From Nocardioides flavescens (GTDB lineage Bacteria > Actinomycetota > Actinomycetes > Propionibacteriales > Nocardioidaceae), in assembly GCF_009823805.1 (NCBI RefSeq), contig NZ_WUEK01000007.1:186001-250000 (forward strand): 64,000 nucleotides of DNA, in the 5' to 3' direction. Each line of letters begins with the position of its first letter. Positions within the stretch are counted from its first letter, which is position 1. The position numbers and the translations under genes are program-made. Shown here piece by piece: positions 43,893 to 51,231 of the stretch. Under the pieces are notes generated by a model that did no database searches, was not told the DNA's origin, and worked only from the letters and a program-made list of their open reading frames with translations.

Positions 43893-45228
43893 AGGCGATC
43901 ATCGCGACGAGCAGCGAGAGCTGACCGGTGAGCTGGTGCCGCTTCGGCAGCAGCGCCAGCGCGCGGTCGTGGGCCGCGACGACCCCGACGACGTGGCCGA
44001 GCACGACCGCGAGCACCTTGACGCACGCCAGCAGCGTCGGGTGGTAGGAGAAGTAGTACGACGGGCTCAGGTCCGCGGTGCCGAACCAGTTCGCGCCGGT
44101 GCTGAACGGGTCGCTCATCTGGATCAGCGTCTGCTCGCCCACCTCCAGGAGGTAGGTGAGGTAGTGCGCGACGACGTAGCCGATGACGATCGGGACGATG
44201 GAGTGCGCGAACGCCGTGGGCAGGGCGCGACGGGGCTGGTCCGGACCGACGCCGGTGAGCATGGTGCCGATCGCGAAGACGAGCGCGACGAGCAGCACGA
44301 AGCCCAGCAGGGCGACGTTGGTGACGAGGTCGGGGCCCCACGAGTGGGAGCCGACGAAGCCGTTGGTCTGGATGAACTTCACCCAGACGGTCGAGTCCTT
44401 GAAGGAGTCGAAGGCCGTGCTGCCGAACAGCACCGAGGTGACGGCCACGAGCCCGGGGAGAGCCGGCACGGTGGCGAGGTTGGCGAGCGGGCTGCGCACG
44501 ACCAGCCGCCCGTCGGGCCGGTCGCTCTCGCGCGCCCAGACCGACATCTTGGCCGCGAGCGAGGAGTAGACCTCGAACGGGTCGGCCCGGGCGTAGAACC
44601 CGTTGCCGAACAGCGCGCCGCCGATCAGCATGATCCCGACGTACGCCGCGCACCAGAGGCGCACGGGGCCGAGCTCGGTCGCGTAGGGGTAGACGAGCTC
44701 CATCCACACGAAGGCGTAGAGGCCGAGGGCGGCGGGCCACAGCCCCAGGCGCGCGGGGTAGTCGAGGACGCCGCGGTCGGGGTCGCCGCCGGTGAGCCGG
44801 GCGAAGAGCAGGTTGATGGTGCGCACCGGGCTGACCGCGCGGTAGACCGGACCGAGGAGCAGTGACAGCGGCACGAAGCCGACCCACAGCAGCACGTAGA
44901 AGATGCCGAAGAACGGGTTGATGAGGCTGTCGAGGCCGAACATCGCGACCATCGCGGTGTAGAGGAACCCCACCATGCCCACGACCCGGAGGACGACGCG
45001 GAACCATCTCGCGTCGACGAGGTGGGCGAGCCAGGCCGGCGCCGGTCGGCCGTCAGCGGGCTGGGCGTAGCGCGGCGAGCGCCACGCCACCGCGAGCACC
45101 GTGAAGCTCACGGTGAGGGCGGCGACCGCCCCCGCGATGGTCAGCTCGAGCGGGATCGGCAGGTCCTTCGAGCCGCCGATCCCGTGGGCCAGGACGTCCC
45201 ACGGGCCGTCCCAGGATCCGTCCGGCAC
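43855..45228 (-). CDS. Polytopic membrane protein, function unknown
   Basis: A 457-residue protein with about 10-12 hydrophobic segments; no catalytic motif that I can name. Notable blocks are PFFGIFYVLLWVGFVPLSLLLGPVYRAVSPVR, DPFEVYSSLAAKMSVWAR and DLSPSYYFSYHPTLLACVKVLAVVLGHVVG. Similar actinobacterial proteins have been labelled fenitrothion hydrolase by distant similarity; I do not endorse that function. It follows a cupredoxin-like lipoprotein gene after 3 bases, so the two likely work together at the membrane, possibly with copper. Confidence 0.8.
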   Translation of the reverse strand: MPDGSWDGPWDVLAHGIGGSKDLPIPLELTIAGAVAALTVSFTVLAVAWRSPRYAQPADGRPAPAWLAHLVDARWFRVVLRVVGMVGFLYTAMVAMFGLDSLINPFFGIFYVLLWVGFVPLSLLLGPVYRAVSPVRTINLLFARLTGGDPDRGVLDYPARLGLWPAALGLYAFVWMELVYPYATELGPVRLWCAAYVGIMLIGGALFGNGFYARADPFEVYSSLAAKMSVWARESDRPDGRLVVRSPLANLATVPALPGLVAVTSVLFGSTAFDSFKDSTVWVKFIQTNGFVGSHSWGPDLVTNVALLGFVLLVALVFAIGTMLTGVGPDQPRRALPTAFAHSIVPIVIGYVVAHYLTYLLEVGEQTLIQMSDPFSTGANWFGTADLSPSYYFSYHPTLLACVKVLAVVLGHVVGVVAAHDRALALLPKRHQLTGQLSLLVAMIAFTVGGLYLLFAA

Positions 45229-45231
45229 CGG

Positions 45232-45594
45232 TCAGGACACCTCGAGCTGGACGATGGTCTTGTCGAGGGCGTGCGACTCGACCTCGACGATCCCGGGCTT
45301 GTCGATCGTCAGCGGCAGCGTCGTCGTGCCCGCGTCGTAGGCGAACTCCTTCTCCGGGCTGGAGTGCACGTGGATCTCGCCGCTCGCGTCGGCCTTGACG
45401 ACGAGCTCGATCGGTTGGCCGACGCCGACCTCGACGCGGTCGCCGTTGGGCGTGACCGAGTCGCCCTCGATCGTGATGTCGATCGTCTTGGTCTCCTGCT
45501 CGGAGCTGCCGGTCTGCGGGGTGTCGGCGTCGCCGCAGGCCACGAGGGTGGACGAGCAGGCCAGCAGCGTGAGGACGGCGAGCGCGCGGCGCAT
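45232..45594 (-). CDS. Cupredoxin-like lipoprotein
   Basis: A 120-residue exported lipoprotein: signal peptide MRRALAVLTLLACSSTLVAC with lipobox LVAC and lipidated Cys20. The rest is a cupredoxin-type beta-sandwich: TIDITIEGDSVTPNGDRVEVGVGQPIELVVKADASGEIHVHSS...LPLTIDKPGIVEVESHALD. Histidines in HVH and ESH could bind copper, but the usual Cys ligand is missing. ATG 45594 follows AAGGAG. It is coupled to the polytopic membrane gene. Confidence 0.82.
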   Translation of the reverse strand: MRRALAVLTLLACSSTLVACGDADTPQTGSSEQETKTIDITIEGDSVTPNGDRVEVGVGQPIELVVKADASGEIHVHSSPEKEFAYDAGTTTLPLTIDKPGIVEVESHALDKTIVQLEVS

Positions 45595-45709
45595 CGGTGC
45601 GGCTCCTTCGAGGAGGTCGAGGAAGGTCTGGGCAGGAGGCCCCGGTCGGACACCATGATCGTCGCGGACGCGGTCGTGGTCCGCCTGAGACCTCTGTAAG
45701 AATCGCACG
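45595..45709. promoter_or_regulatory. Divergent promoter region, lipoprotein and WS/DGAT
   Basis: The 115-base spacer separates oppositely oriented genes. TAAGAAT at 45697-45703 ends 6 bases before GTG 45710 and is a plausible leaderless -10 (AAGAAT) for the WS/DGAT gene. The lipoprotein side has a normal ribosome binding site, AAGGAG. Confidence 0.4.
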
Positions 45710-47227
45710 GTGGCCCAACCGCGGCCGCCGGGACACGGGGGAGGCTCGCTGATGATCGAACGGCTGAGGCCGCGCGACCGGGCCTTCCTGGACGCCGAGT
45801 CGCCGACCGTCCCGCGCCACAACGCGACGGTCGAGGTCTTCGACGCCGACGGCACCGGCTTCGACTACGACCGCTTCGTCACGCTGATCCTCGACCGCAT
45901 CTCCTTCGTCCCGCGCTACCGCCAGCGCGTGCAGTGGGTGCCCGGGCAGCTGGCCCAGCCGGTCTGGGTCGACGACGACCTCTTCGACATCGGCTACCAC
46001 GTACGCCGCTCCGCGCTGCCGCGACCGGGCAGCACCGAGCAGCTGCGCGAGCTCGTCGCGCGCATCGTCTCGCGACCGCTCGACCGTCAGCGCCCGCTGT
46101 GGGAGATCTACTTCGTCGAGGGTCTCGCCGACGGCCGGGTGGCGCTGCTCTACAAGACCCACCAGGCGCTCGTCGACGGCGTGGAGACCGTCGACCTCGG
46201 CCAGGTGCTCCTCGACACCGACCCCGAGGTGCGGGTGCTCGGCGGCGACGAGTGGCGCCCCCGGCGCCGGCCCTCACCGACGGCGCTCGTCGCCGGAGCG
46301 CTGCGCGACAACCTCACCGACCCGGTCTCCGCGCTCGGCGCCGTGCGCCACGCGGGCGGTGCGGTGCTGCGCACCGCCGACCACGCGGCCTCCGGCGTCG
46401 CGACGGTGCTGTCCGGTCTCGCGGGCCGTCGTCCCGCGCGGGGTACGGCGCTGAGTGGCGAGCTGTCACAGCAGCGACGCGTCGTCGGCGTCGAGACCAC
46501 CCTCGCCGACCACCGCACGGTCCGCGACGCCCACGGCGGCACCGTCAACGACGTCGTGCTCGCCACCCTCGCCGGCGGCCTGCGCGCCTGGCTGATGACC
46601 CGATCGAGCTCGATGGGCGGGCTGCGGCAGGTCCAGGCGCTCGTGCCGGTCTCGGTCATCGACCGCGAGCTCGAGGCCACCTCGCTGGGCAGTCAGATCG
46701 CCCCGCACCACGTGACCCTGCCCATCGCCGAGCCGAGCCCGGTCGTGCGCCTGCACCAGGTCTCCTACTCCTTCCAGGCCCACAAGGAGACCGGGCGCGC
46801 GGTGGCCGCCAACCGGCTCGCGGGGATCGCGGGGTTCGCTCCCACGACGTTCCACGCGATCGGCTCGCGGGTCGCCGCGACCGAGAGCCGCGACTTCCAG
46901 CTCTCGATCACCAACGTGCCCGGCCCGCAGTCGCCGCTCTACGCCGCCGGCGCGCGCATGGTCAGCACCTACCCCGTCCCGCCGCTGCTGCCCGGCCACG
47001 CGCTGTCGATGGGGGTCACCTCCTACGACGGCAAGGTGTTCTACGGCATCACCGCCGACCGCGACCTCGTGCCCGACGTCGACGTGCTCGCCCAGTGCGT
47101 GAGCGACGCCCTCGCCGAGCTCGTCGACACCGCGACCGGCGCCCGCCCGGCGGCCCGTCGCGGTCGTCGCCGCAAGGCCTCCTCGCAGAAGCCCGCACCG
47201 GCACCGACACCCGGACCGAAGGGCTGA
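45710..47227 (+). CDS. Wax ester synthase/diacylglycerol acyltransferase family protein with HQxxxDG motif
   Basis: A 505-residue WS/DGAT (PF03007-type) protein. Family members esterify long-chain alcohols or diacylglycerol with acyl-CoA for storage lipids. N-terminal LRPRDRAFLDAESPTVPRHNA and the C-terminal NVPGPQSPLYAAGARMVSTYPVPPLLPGHAL are typical. The active-site motif HHxxxDG reads His151-Gln152-Ala-Leu-Val-Asp156-Gly157: the second, catalytic His is Gln. Activity as an acyltransferase is therefore doubtful or mechanistically altered. GTG 45710 is used; ATG 45752 (MIERLRPRD) is a plausible later start. Confidence 0.88.
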   Translation: MAQPRPPGHGGGSLMIERLRPRDRAFLDAESPTVPRHNATVEVFDADGTGFDYDRFVTLILDRISFVPRYRQRVQWVPGQLAQPVWVDDDLFDIGYHVRRSALPRPGSTEQLRELVARIVSRPLDRQRPLWEIYFVEGLADGRVALLYKTHQALVDGVETVDLGQVLLDTDPEVRVLGGDEWRPRRRPSPTALVAGALRDNLTDPVSALGAVRHAGGAVLRTADHAASGVATVLSGLAGRRPARGTALSGELSQQRRVVGVETTLADHRTVRDAHGGTVNDVVLATLAGGLRAWLMTRSSSMGGLRQVQALVPVSVIDRELEATSLGSQIAPHHVTLPIAEPSPVVRLHQVSYSFQAHKETGRAVAANRLAGIAGFAPTTFHAIGSRVAATESRDFQLSITNVPGPQSPLYAAGARMVSTYPVPPLLPGHALSMGVTSYDGKVFYGITADRDLVPDVDVLAQCVSDALAELVDTATGARPAARRGRRRKASSQKPAPAPTPGPKG

Positions 47228-47230
47228 GCC

Positions 47231-47581
47231 GTGACCCGCGTCTACGTCCCCACCACCATCGACGGTCTCACCGCGCTGGCCGCCGACGGCGAGCTGCCGG
47301 CCTCGGCCGAGCGCTACGTGGCCGACAGCGACACCGAGGAGGCGGAGTACGCCGCGCTCGTGGCGGCCGCGGTCGACTCGGCCGCCCTGCTCGAGGGTCC
47401 GGGGCGACGGGTGGTCGTGGTCGCCGACCTCGCCGACCCCGACGGCGCCGTGCCCCTGCGGCTGGTCGACGCGGTGCACGCCGATCCCGCCGACCGACCG
47501 GCCGACGCGGACCCCGAGGACGACCTGGGCTGGTACGCCACCCAGGAGATCGGCGCACTGCTCGGGAACGCTCAGGCGTGA
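47231..47581 (+). CDS. DUF6912 family hypothetical protein
   Basis: A 116-residue cytosolic protein: TRVYVPTTIDGLTALAADGELPASAERYVADSDTEEAEYAALVAAA then a VVVVADLADPDG strand. I recognise the pattern as the actinobacterial DUF6912 family; function unknown. GTG 47231 lies 3 bases after the WS/DGAT stop, so it is cotranscribed. Its stop codon lies in the left arm of an 18-base inverted repeat. Confidence 0.8.
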   Translation: MTRVYVPTTIDGLTALAADGELPASAERYVADSDTEEAEYAALVAAAVDSAALLEGPGRRVVVVADLADPDGAVPLRLVDAVHADPADRPADADPEDDLGWYATQEIGALLGNAQA

Positions 47582-47732
47582 CTCTCGAACCCCCGTGGGA
47601 GCAGGCGTGGGGTCGCGCGGAGCTGGCAAGGCGGAGGAGCCCGCCGTGGCGGAGTCACGGCGGGCGACGACAACGCAGTCCAGGTCCGATGCGACGCCGC
47701 GCGGGCGACCGCGTGGGTTCGAGAGCCACGCC
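47575..47732. repeat. 18-base inverted repeat enclosing a terminator hairpin
   Basis: GGCGTGACTCTCGAACCC (47575-47592) and GGGTTCGAGAGCCACGCC (47715-47732) are inverse copies with 17 of 18 bases matching. Between them, 47639-47648 and 47656-47665 form a perfect 10-bp hairpin (GCCCGCCGTG/CACGGCGGGC) that probably ends the WS/DGAT-DUF6912 transcript. The right arm touches the -10 of pruA. Confidence 0.75.
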
Positions 47733-47733
47733 T

Positions 47734-47739
47734 TAGTGT
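47734..47739 (+). promoter_or_regulatory. -10 element of leaderless pruA transcript
   Basis: TAGTGT, 7 bases before ATG 47747. No ribosome binding site pattern other than the G-run between. Confidence 0.55.
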
Positions 47740-47746
47740 CGGGGGC

Positions 47747-49375
47747 ATGGACGCCATCTCGTTCCCCCCGGCTCCCACCAACGAGCCGAACCTGACCTAC
47801 GCCCCCGGCAGCCCCGAACGGGCCGCCCTCCAGGCGGAGCTCGAGCACCTCGAGAGCACCTCCCACGCCCTGCAGGCCCACATCGGTGGTCGCTGGGTCG
47901 ACGGCGGCGGCGAGGAGTTCACGGTCGTGCAGCCGCACGACCACCAGCACGTGCTCGGCACCTTCACGGGGGCGACCGCCGACGACACCCGCGCCGCGAT
48001 CGACGCCGCCGCCGCGGCCGCACCGGGCTGGCGGGCGCTGTCGATGGACGAGCGGTGCGCCGTCCTGCTGAAGGCGGCCGACCTCCTGGCCGGTCCCTGG
48101 CGTCAGCGGCTCAACGCCGCGACCATGCTGGGGCAGTCGAAGACGGCGTTCCAGGCCGAGATCGACGCGGCCTGCGAGCTGATCGACTTCTGGCGCTTCA
48201 ACGTGCACTACGCCAAGCAGATCCTCACCGACCAGCCGATCGCCAACTCCCCGGGCGTGTGGAACCGCACCGACCACCGTCCGCTGGAGGGTTTCGTCTA
48301 CGCGATCACGCCGTTCAACTTCACCGCGATCGCGGGCAACCTGCCGACCGCGCCGGCCCTGATGGGCGGCACCGTCCTCTGGAAGCCCTCACCCACCCAG
48401 CAGCTCGCCGCCTCGCTCACGATGGAGCTGCTCGAGGAGGCCGGGATGCCCCCGGGCGTCATCAACATGCTGCCCGGCGACGGCCTGGCGGTCTCCGAGG
48501 TCGCGCTGGCCCACCCCGACCTGGCCGGCATCCACTTCACCGGCTCCACCCCGACGTTCCAGCGGCTGTGGTCCACGGTGGGCCAGAACATCGCCTCCTA
48601 CCGCTCCTACCCGCGCATCGTCGGCGAGACGGGCGGCAAGGACTTCGTGCTCGCCCACCCCTCCGCCGACCCGGCCGTGGTGACCACGGCGCTGATCCGC
48701 GGTGCCTTCGAGTTCCAGGGCCAGAAGTGCTCGGCCGCCTCGCGTGCGTACGTCGCCCGCTCGGTCTGGGAGCGGATGAAGGACGACTTCCTCGGCCAGG
48801 TCGAGGCCATCACGATGGGCGACGTCACCGACTTCTCGAACTTCATGGGCGCGGTCATCGACGCCCGTGCGTTCGCCAAGCACCAAGCGGCGGTCGAGCG
48901 GGCGAAGTCCGCCGACGGCCTCGACGTGCTGGTCGGCGGCGAGCTCGACGACTCGGTGGGCTGGTTCGTGCGCCCCACGGTCGTCGAGGGCGGCGACCCC
49001 ACCGACGAGATGTTCTCCACCGAGTACTTCGGCCCGATCCTCGTGGTCCACGTCTACGACGACGGCGACTTCGAGAAGGTCACCCGCCAGCTCGAGTCGG
49101 TCGCGCCGTACGCCCTGACCGGCGCGGTGATCGCCCGCGACCGCTCCGCGATCGCCTGGGCGCAGGAGGAGCTGCGGTTCGCGGCCGGCAACTTCTACGT
49201 CAACGACAAGCCGACCGGGGCCGTCGTGGGCCAGCAGCCGTTCGGCGGCGGGCGCGCGTCGGGCACCAACGACAAGGCCGGCGCCGCGGTCAACCTGCTC
49301 CGCTGGACCTCGCCGCGCTCGATCAAGGAGACGCTCGTGCCCCCGACCGACTACCGCTACCCCTACATGGGCTGA
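47747..49375 (+). CDS. pruA: L-glutamate gamma-semialdehyde dehydrogenase
   Basis: Oxidises glutamate semialdehyde (from proline via P5C) to glutamate with NAD+. The 542-residue aldehyde dehydrogenase has Glu294 in GETGGKDF and catalytic Cys328 in FQGQKCSAASRAY. FGGGRASGTNDKAG and the end ETLVPPTDYRYPYMG are typical of stand-alone PruA. No proline dehydrogenase (putB) is adjacent. With the glutamate dehydrogenase at 51-56 kb it would feed proline carbon into 2-oxoglutarate. Confidence 0.93.
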   Translation: MDAISFPPAPTNEPNLTYAPGSPERAALQAELEHLESTSHALQAHIGGRWVDGGGEEFTVVQPHDHQHVLGTFTGATADDTRAAIDAAAAAAPGWRALSMDERCAVLLKAADLLAGPWRQRLNAATMLGQSKTAFQAEIDAACELIDFWRFNVHYAKQILTDQPIANSPGVWNRTDHRPLEGFVYAITPFNFTAIAGNLPTAPALMGGTVLWKPSPTQQLAASLTMELLEEAGMPPGVINMLPGDGLAVSEVALAHPDLAGIHFTGSTPTFQRLWSTVGQNIASYRSYPRIVGETGGKDFVLAHPSADPAVVTTALIRGAFEFQGQKCSAASRAYVARSVWERMKDDFLGQVEAITMGDVTDFSNFMGAVIDARAFAKHQAAVERAKSADGLDVLVGGELDDSVGWFVRPTVVEGGDPTDEMFSTEYFGPILVVHVYDDGDFEKVTRQLESVAPYALTGAVIARDRSAIAWAQEELRFAAGNFYVNDKPTGAVVGQQPFGGGRASGTNDKAGAAVNLLRWTSPRSIKETLVPPTDYRYPYMG

Positions 49376-49385
49376 CGGTCGGCTC

Positions 49386-49589
49386 ATGGATCCCGACCTG
49401 TTCGCGCTGCAGCTGGTCGCGCTGCACCTCGGCGCGCTCCACCCCGCCGAGAAGGCGCTCACCCTCGCGCTGGCATTCGGGCCGTTCGCGATCCTCGGCC
49501 TCGTGATCGCGCTGCGGCGCCGTCACGAGGACGAGGAGCCGGACGAGCACGAGCCGGGGGTCGAGCCGGGGGAGCCGCTCAGCCGCTGA
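49386..49589 (+). CDS. Small single-pass membrane protein, function unknown
   Basis: A 67-residue product: MDPDLFALQLVALHLGALHP, one hydrophobic segment (ALTLALAFGPFAILGLVIAL) followed by RRR and an acidic tail rich in Glu and Pro. Charge distribution indicates an N-out topology with a cytosolic tail. It lies 10 bases after pruA and may be cotranscribed. Its end overlaps the convergent DUF2505 gene by 11 bases. Confidence 0.65.
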   Translation: MDPDLFALQLVALHLGALHPAEKALTLALAFGPFAILGLVIALRRRHEDEEPDEHEPGVEPGEPLSR

Positions 49590-49590
49590 G
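49578..49590. terminator. Short palindrome containing two opposed stop codons
   Basis: CTCAG-CCG-CTGAG holds the TGA of the plus-strand small gene (49587-49589) and the complement of the TGA of the minus-strand gene (49579-49581). It is a second case of convergent stops forming one hairpin; see 19922-19945. Confidence 0.35.
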
Positions 49591-50061
49591 GTGCTCGCGG
49601 CCGGTGGCCTCCTCGGTCTCGAGGGCGCGCACGAGCATGTCGGCGATCAGGCCCTCGATCTTGCCGCCGACCAGCGGCACCTTGACCTTGATGTCCATCT
49701 CGACCGTCTCGGTCGTGACGCCGTCCTTCTCGACCAGGTCGGCGGTGCCGCTCATCTCACCCGGCTTGCCGGGGATGGTGACCTCGATGTCGCCGTGGGA
49801 GCCGCCGGTCCAGCGCTCGCGCTGCACGATCTGCATCGTGTCGCCCACGAACTTCGCGGCGAACGACGGCAGCCCCCTCGAGCGCTGCACCTGGTCGATC
49901 TCGACCGCGTGGCCGGAGCCCTCGTCCGAGACGGTCGCGGTCACCGACTCCACCTTGGTGCGGCGCGCCACCTCCTCGCGGAACGACGGCGTCGTCAGCA
50001 TCGCGTAGACCTCGGAGGCCGGCGCGTCGTAGGTCATCGTGTGCGTCACGTGCTTGGTCAC
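49579..50061 (-). CDS. DUF2505 domain-containing protein (START-like)
   Basis: A 160-residue protein of the DUF2505 family, predicted to have a SRPBCC/START-like lipid- or polyketide-binding fold: HTMTYDAPASEVYAMLTTPSFREEVARRTKVESVTATV, and the C-terminal helix KVPLVGGKIEGLIADMLVRALETEEATGREHL. GTG 50061 lies 7 bases after TACGTT, fixing the start; the longer upstream frame is discarded. Confidence 0.85.
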   Translation of the reverse strand: MTKHVTHTMTYDAPASEVYAMLTTPSFREEVARRTKVESVTATVSDEGSGHAVEIDQVQRSRGLPSFAAKFVGDTMQIVQRERWTGGSHGDIEVTIPGKPGEMSGTADLVEKDGVTTETVEMDIKVKVPLVGGKIEGLIADMLVRALETEEATGREHLSG

Positions 50062-50068
50062 GGGACCG

Positions 50069-50074
50069 AACGTA
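50069..50074 (-). promoter_or_regulatory. -10 element of leaderless DUF2505 transcript
   Basis: TACGTT on the minus strand, 7 bases before GTG 50061. Confidence 0.55.
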
Positions 50075-50161
50075 CCCGCGACACGGTGTCGGCGTACATG
50101 TCGCATCCACCACCCGTCGACGACCGTGACCGGTGCCCGGCCGGCTCGTTGCCCGCGCGTC

Positions 50162-50965
50162 TCAGAGCTCGGAGCGCAGCTCCCACAGCAGGGGGTAGTA
50201 GCGCAGCGGCAGCCGGCTGCGGAGGTACGTCGAGCCGCTGGAGCCACCGGTGCCGGAGCGGCTGCCGATCATCCGCTCGACCATCGTGACGTGCCGCGCC
50301 CGCCACTGGGCGGCGAGCTCGTCGTGCTGCAGCAGGGCCTCGGCGAGCGCCCAGACCTCCGCGTGGCTGCCGCGGTCGTGGGCGGCGGTGCGCAGCGAGG
50401 CCGAGATCTCGGCGTCGTCGCCGGCGGCCAGGCCGCGAGCGGTGAGCACCTCGAGGAAGGCGTCCCACAGCGTCGGCTCGGCGAGGCGGCGACCGAGCCG
50501 CTCCTGCTCCTCGGCGGTGAGACCGCGGAACCGCTCGACGTAGCGCGGGTCCTTGGCGCCGGAGAGGAACTCCAGCTCGCGGAACTGCACCGACTGGAAC
50601 CCGCTCGCCGGCGCGAGCCGCTGGCGGAACTCCAGGAAGTCCTGCGGGGTCATCGTCTCGAGCACGTCGACCTGCTGCACCAGCACCCGCTCGATCACGT
50701 GCACCCGGGCCAGCAGGTGCTGGGCCCACCAGACCCGCCCGTCGCTCATCGCGTCGCGCGCCGCCACCACCTCGTGCAGCAGCTGCTTGAACCACAGCTC
50801 GTAGACCTGGTGGATCGTGATGAACAGCAGCTCGTCGTGCGCCGGCGGGTCGGACTCGAGGTGCTGGGAGTCCAGCAGCTGCGGCAGCCGCAGGTAGCTG
50901 CCGTAGGTCAGCTGCGCCCCCTGCTCCCCGAACGAGACGAACCGCTCCTCGGACTCCGCACCCAT
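50162..50965 (-). CDS. kynA: Tryptophan 2,3-dioxygenase
   Basis: Heme enzyme opening the indole ring of L-tryptophan to N-formylkynurenine. The 267-residue product has LTYGSYLRLPQLLDSQ and HDELLFITIHQVYELWFKQLLHE (substrate pocket), the heme-side RARHVTMVERMIG and the C-terminal GTGGSSGSTYLRSR loop. No kynB or kynU lies nearby. ATG 50965 lies 7 bases after TACGGT, so it is probably leaderless. Confidence 0.92.
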   Translation of the reverse strand: MGAESEERFVSFGEQGAQLTYGSYLRLPQLLDSQHLESDPPAHDELLFITIHQVYELWFKQLLHEVVAARDAMSDGRVWWAQHLLARVHVIERVLVQQVDVLETMTPQDFLEFRQRLAPASGFQSVQFRELEFLSGAKDPRYVERFRGLTAEEQERLGRRLAEPTLWDAFLEVLTARGLAAGDDAEISASLRTAAHDRGSHAEVWALAEALLQHDELAAQWRARHVTMVERMIGSRSGTGGSSGSTYLRSRLPLRYYPLLWELRSEL

Positions 50966-50972
50966 GCGCCGC

Positions 50973-50978
50973 ACCGTA
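50973..50978 (-). promoter_or_regulatory. -10 element of leaderless kynA transcript
   Basis: TACGGT on the minus strand, 7 bases before ATG 50965. Confidence 0.55.
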
Positions 50979-51002
50979 CGCCGTGGCAGCCGTGCCGACC
51001 CC

Positions 51003-51161
51003 GGTGGTCGGGGAGGTCGCGCGGTGTCGACCACCCGGTGATCGAGGAGGTCGAGCGGTGTCGACCCCCGGTGGTTGAGGAGGTCGCTCTGGCGACCGTC
51101 TCGAAACCACGTCACCGAGAGTCGTGGTCTCGAGTCAGCACTTCGTCCTTCCTCGACCACC
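51003..51161. repeat. Degenerate tandem/inverted repeat array (family A)
   Basis: Two shortened direct units (51003-51035, 51037-51067) begin GGTGGTCGGGGAGGTCG and GGTGATCGAGGAGGTCG and end TGTCGACC. A full unit follows at 51070-51110 with inner stem GGTCGC/GCGACC. An inverted unit lies at 51121-51161 with a mismatched stem (AGGAC against GTGCT). The array occupies the divergent spacer between kynA and the glutamate dehydrogenase gene. Confidence 0.8.
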
Positions 51162-51219
51162 GGGGGTCGTCTTGACTCGCCGGTAGCCCGGCCGGCTGCG
51201 GAGCGCCGCCAGGGTTGGC

Positions 51220-51225
51220 TACCGT
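51220..51225 (+). promoter_or_regulatory. -10 element of leaderless glutamate dehydrogenase transcript
   Basis: TACCGT, exactly 6 bases before GTG 51232. Confidence 0.55.
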
Positions 51226-51231
51226 GCAGGG

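Noticed and set aside
47700..47735. GGGTTCGA motif considered as a tRNA T-arm
   Set aside because: No acceptor, D or anticodon stems around it on either strand. It is part of the inverted repeat.
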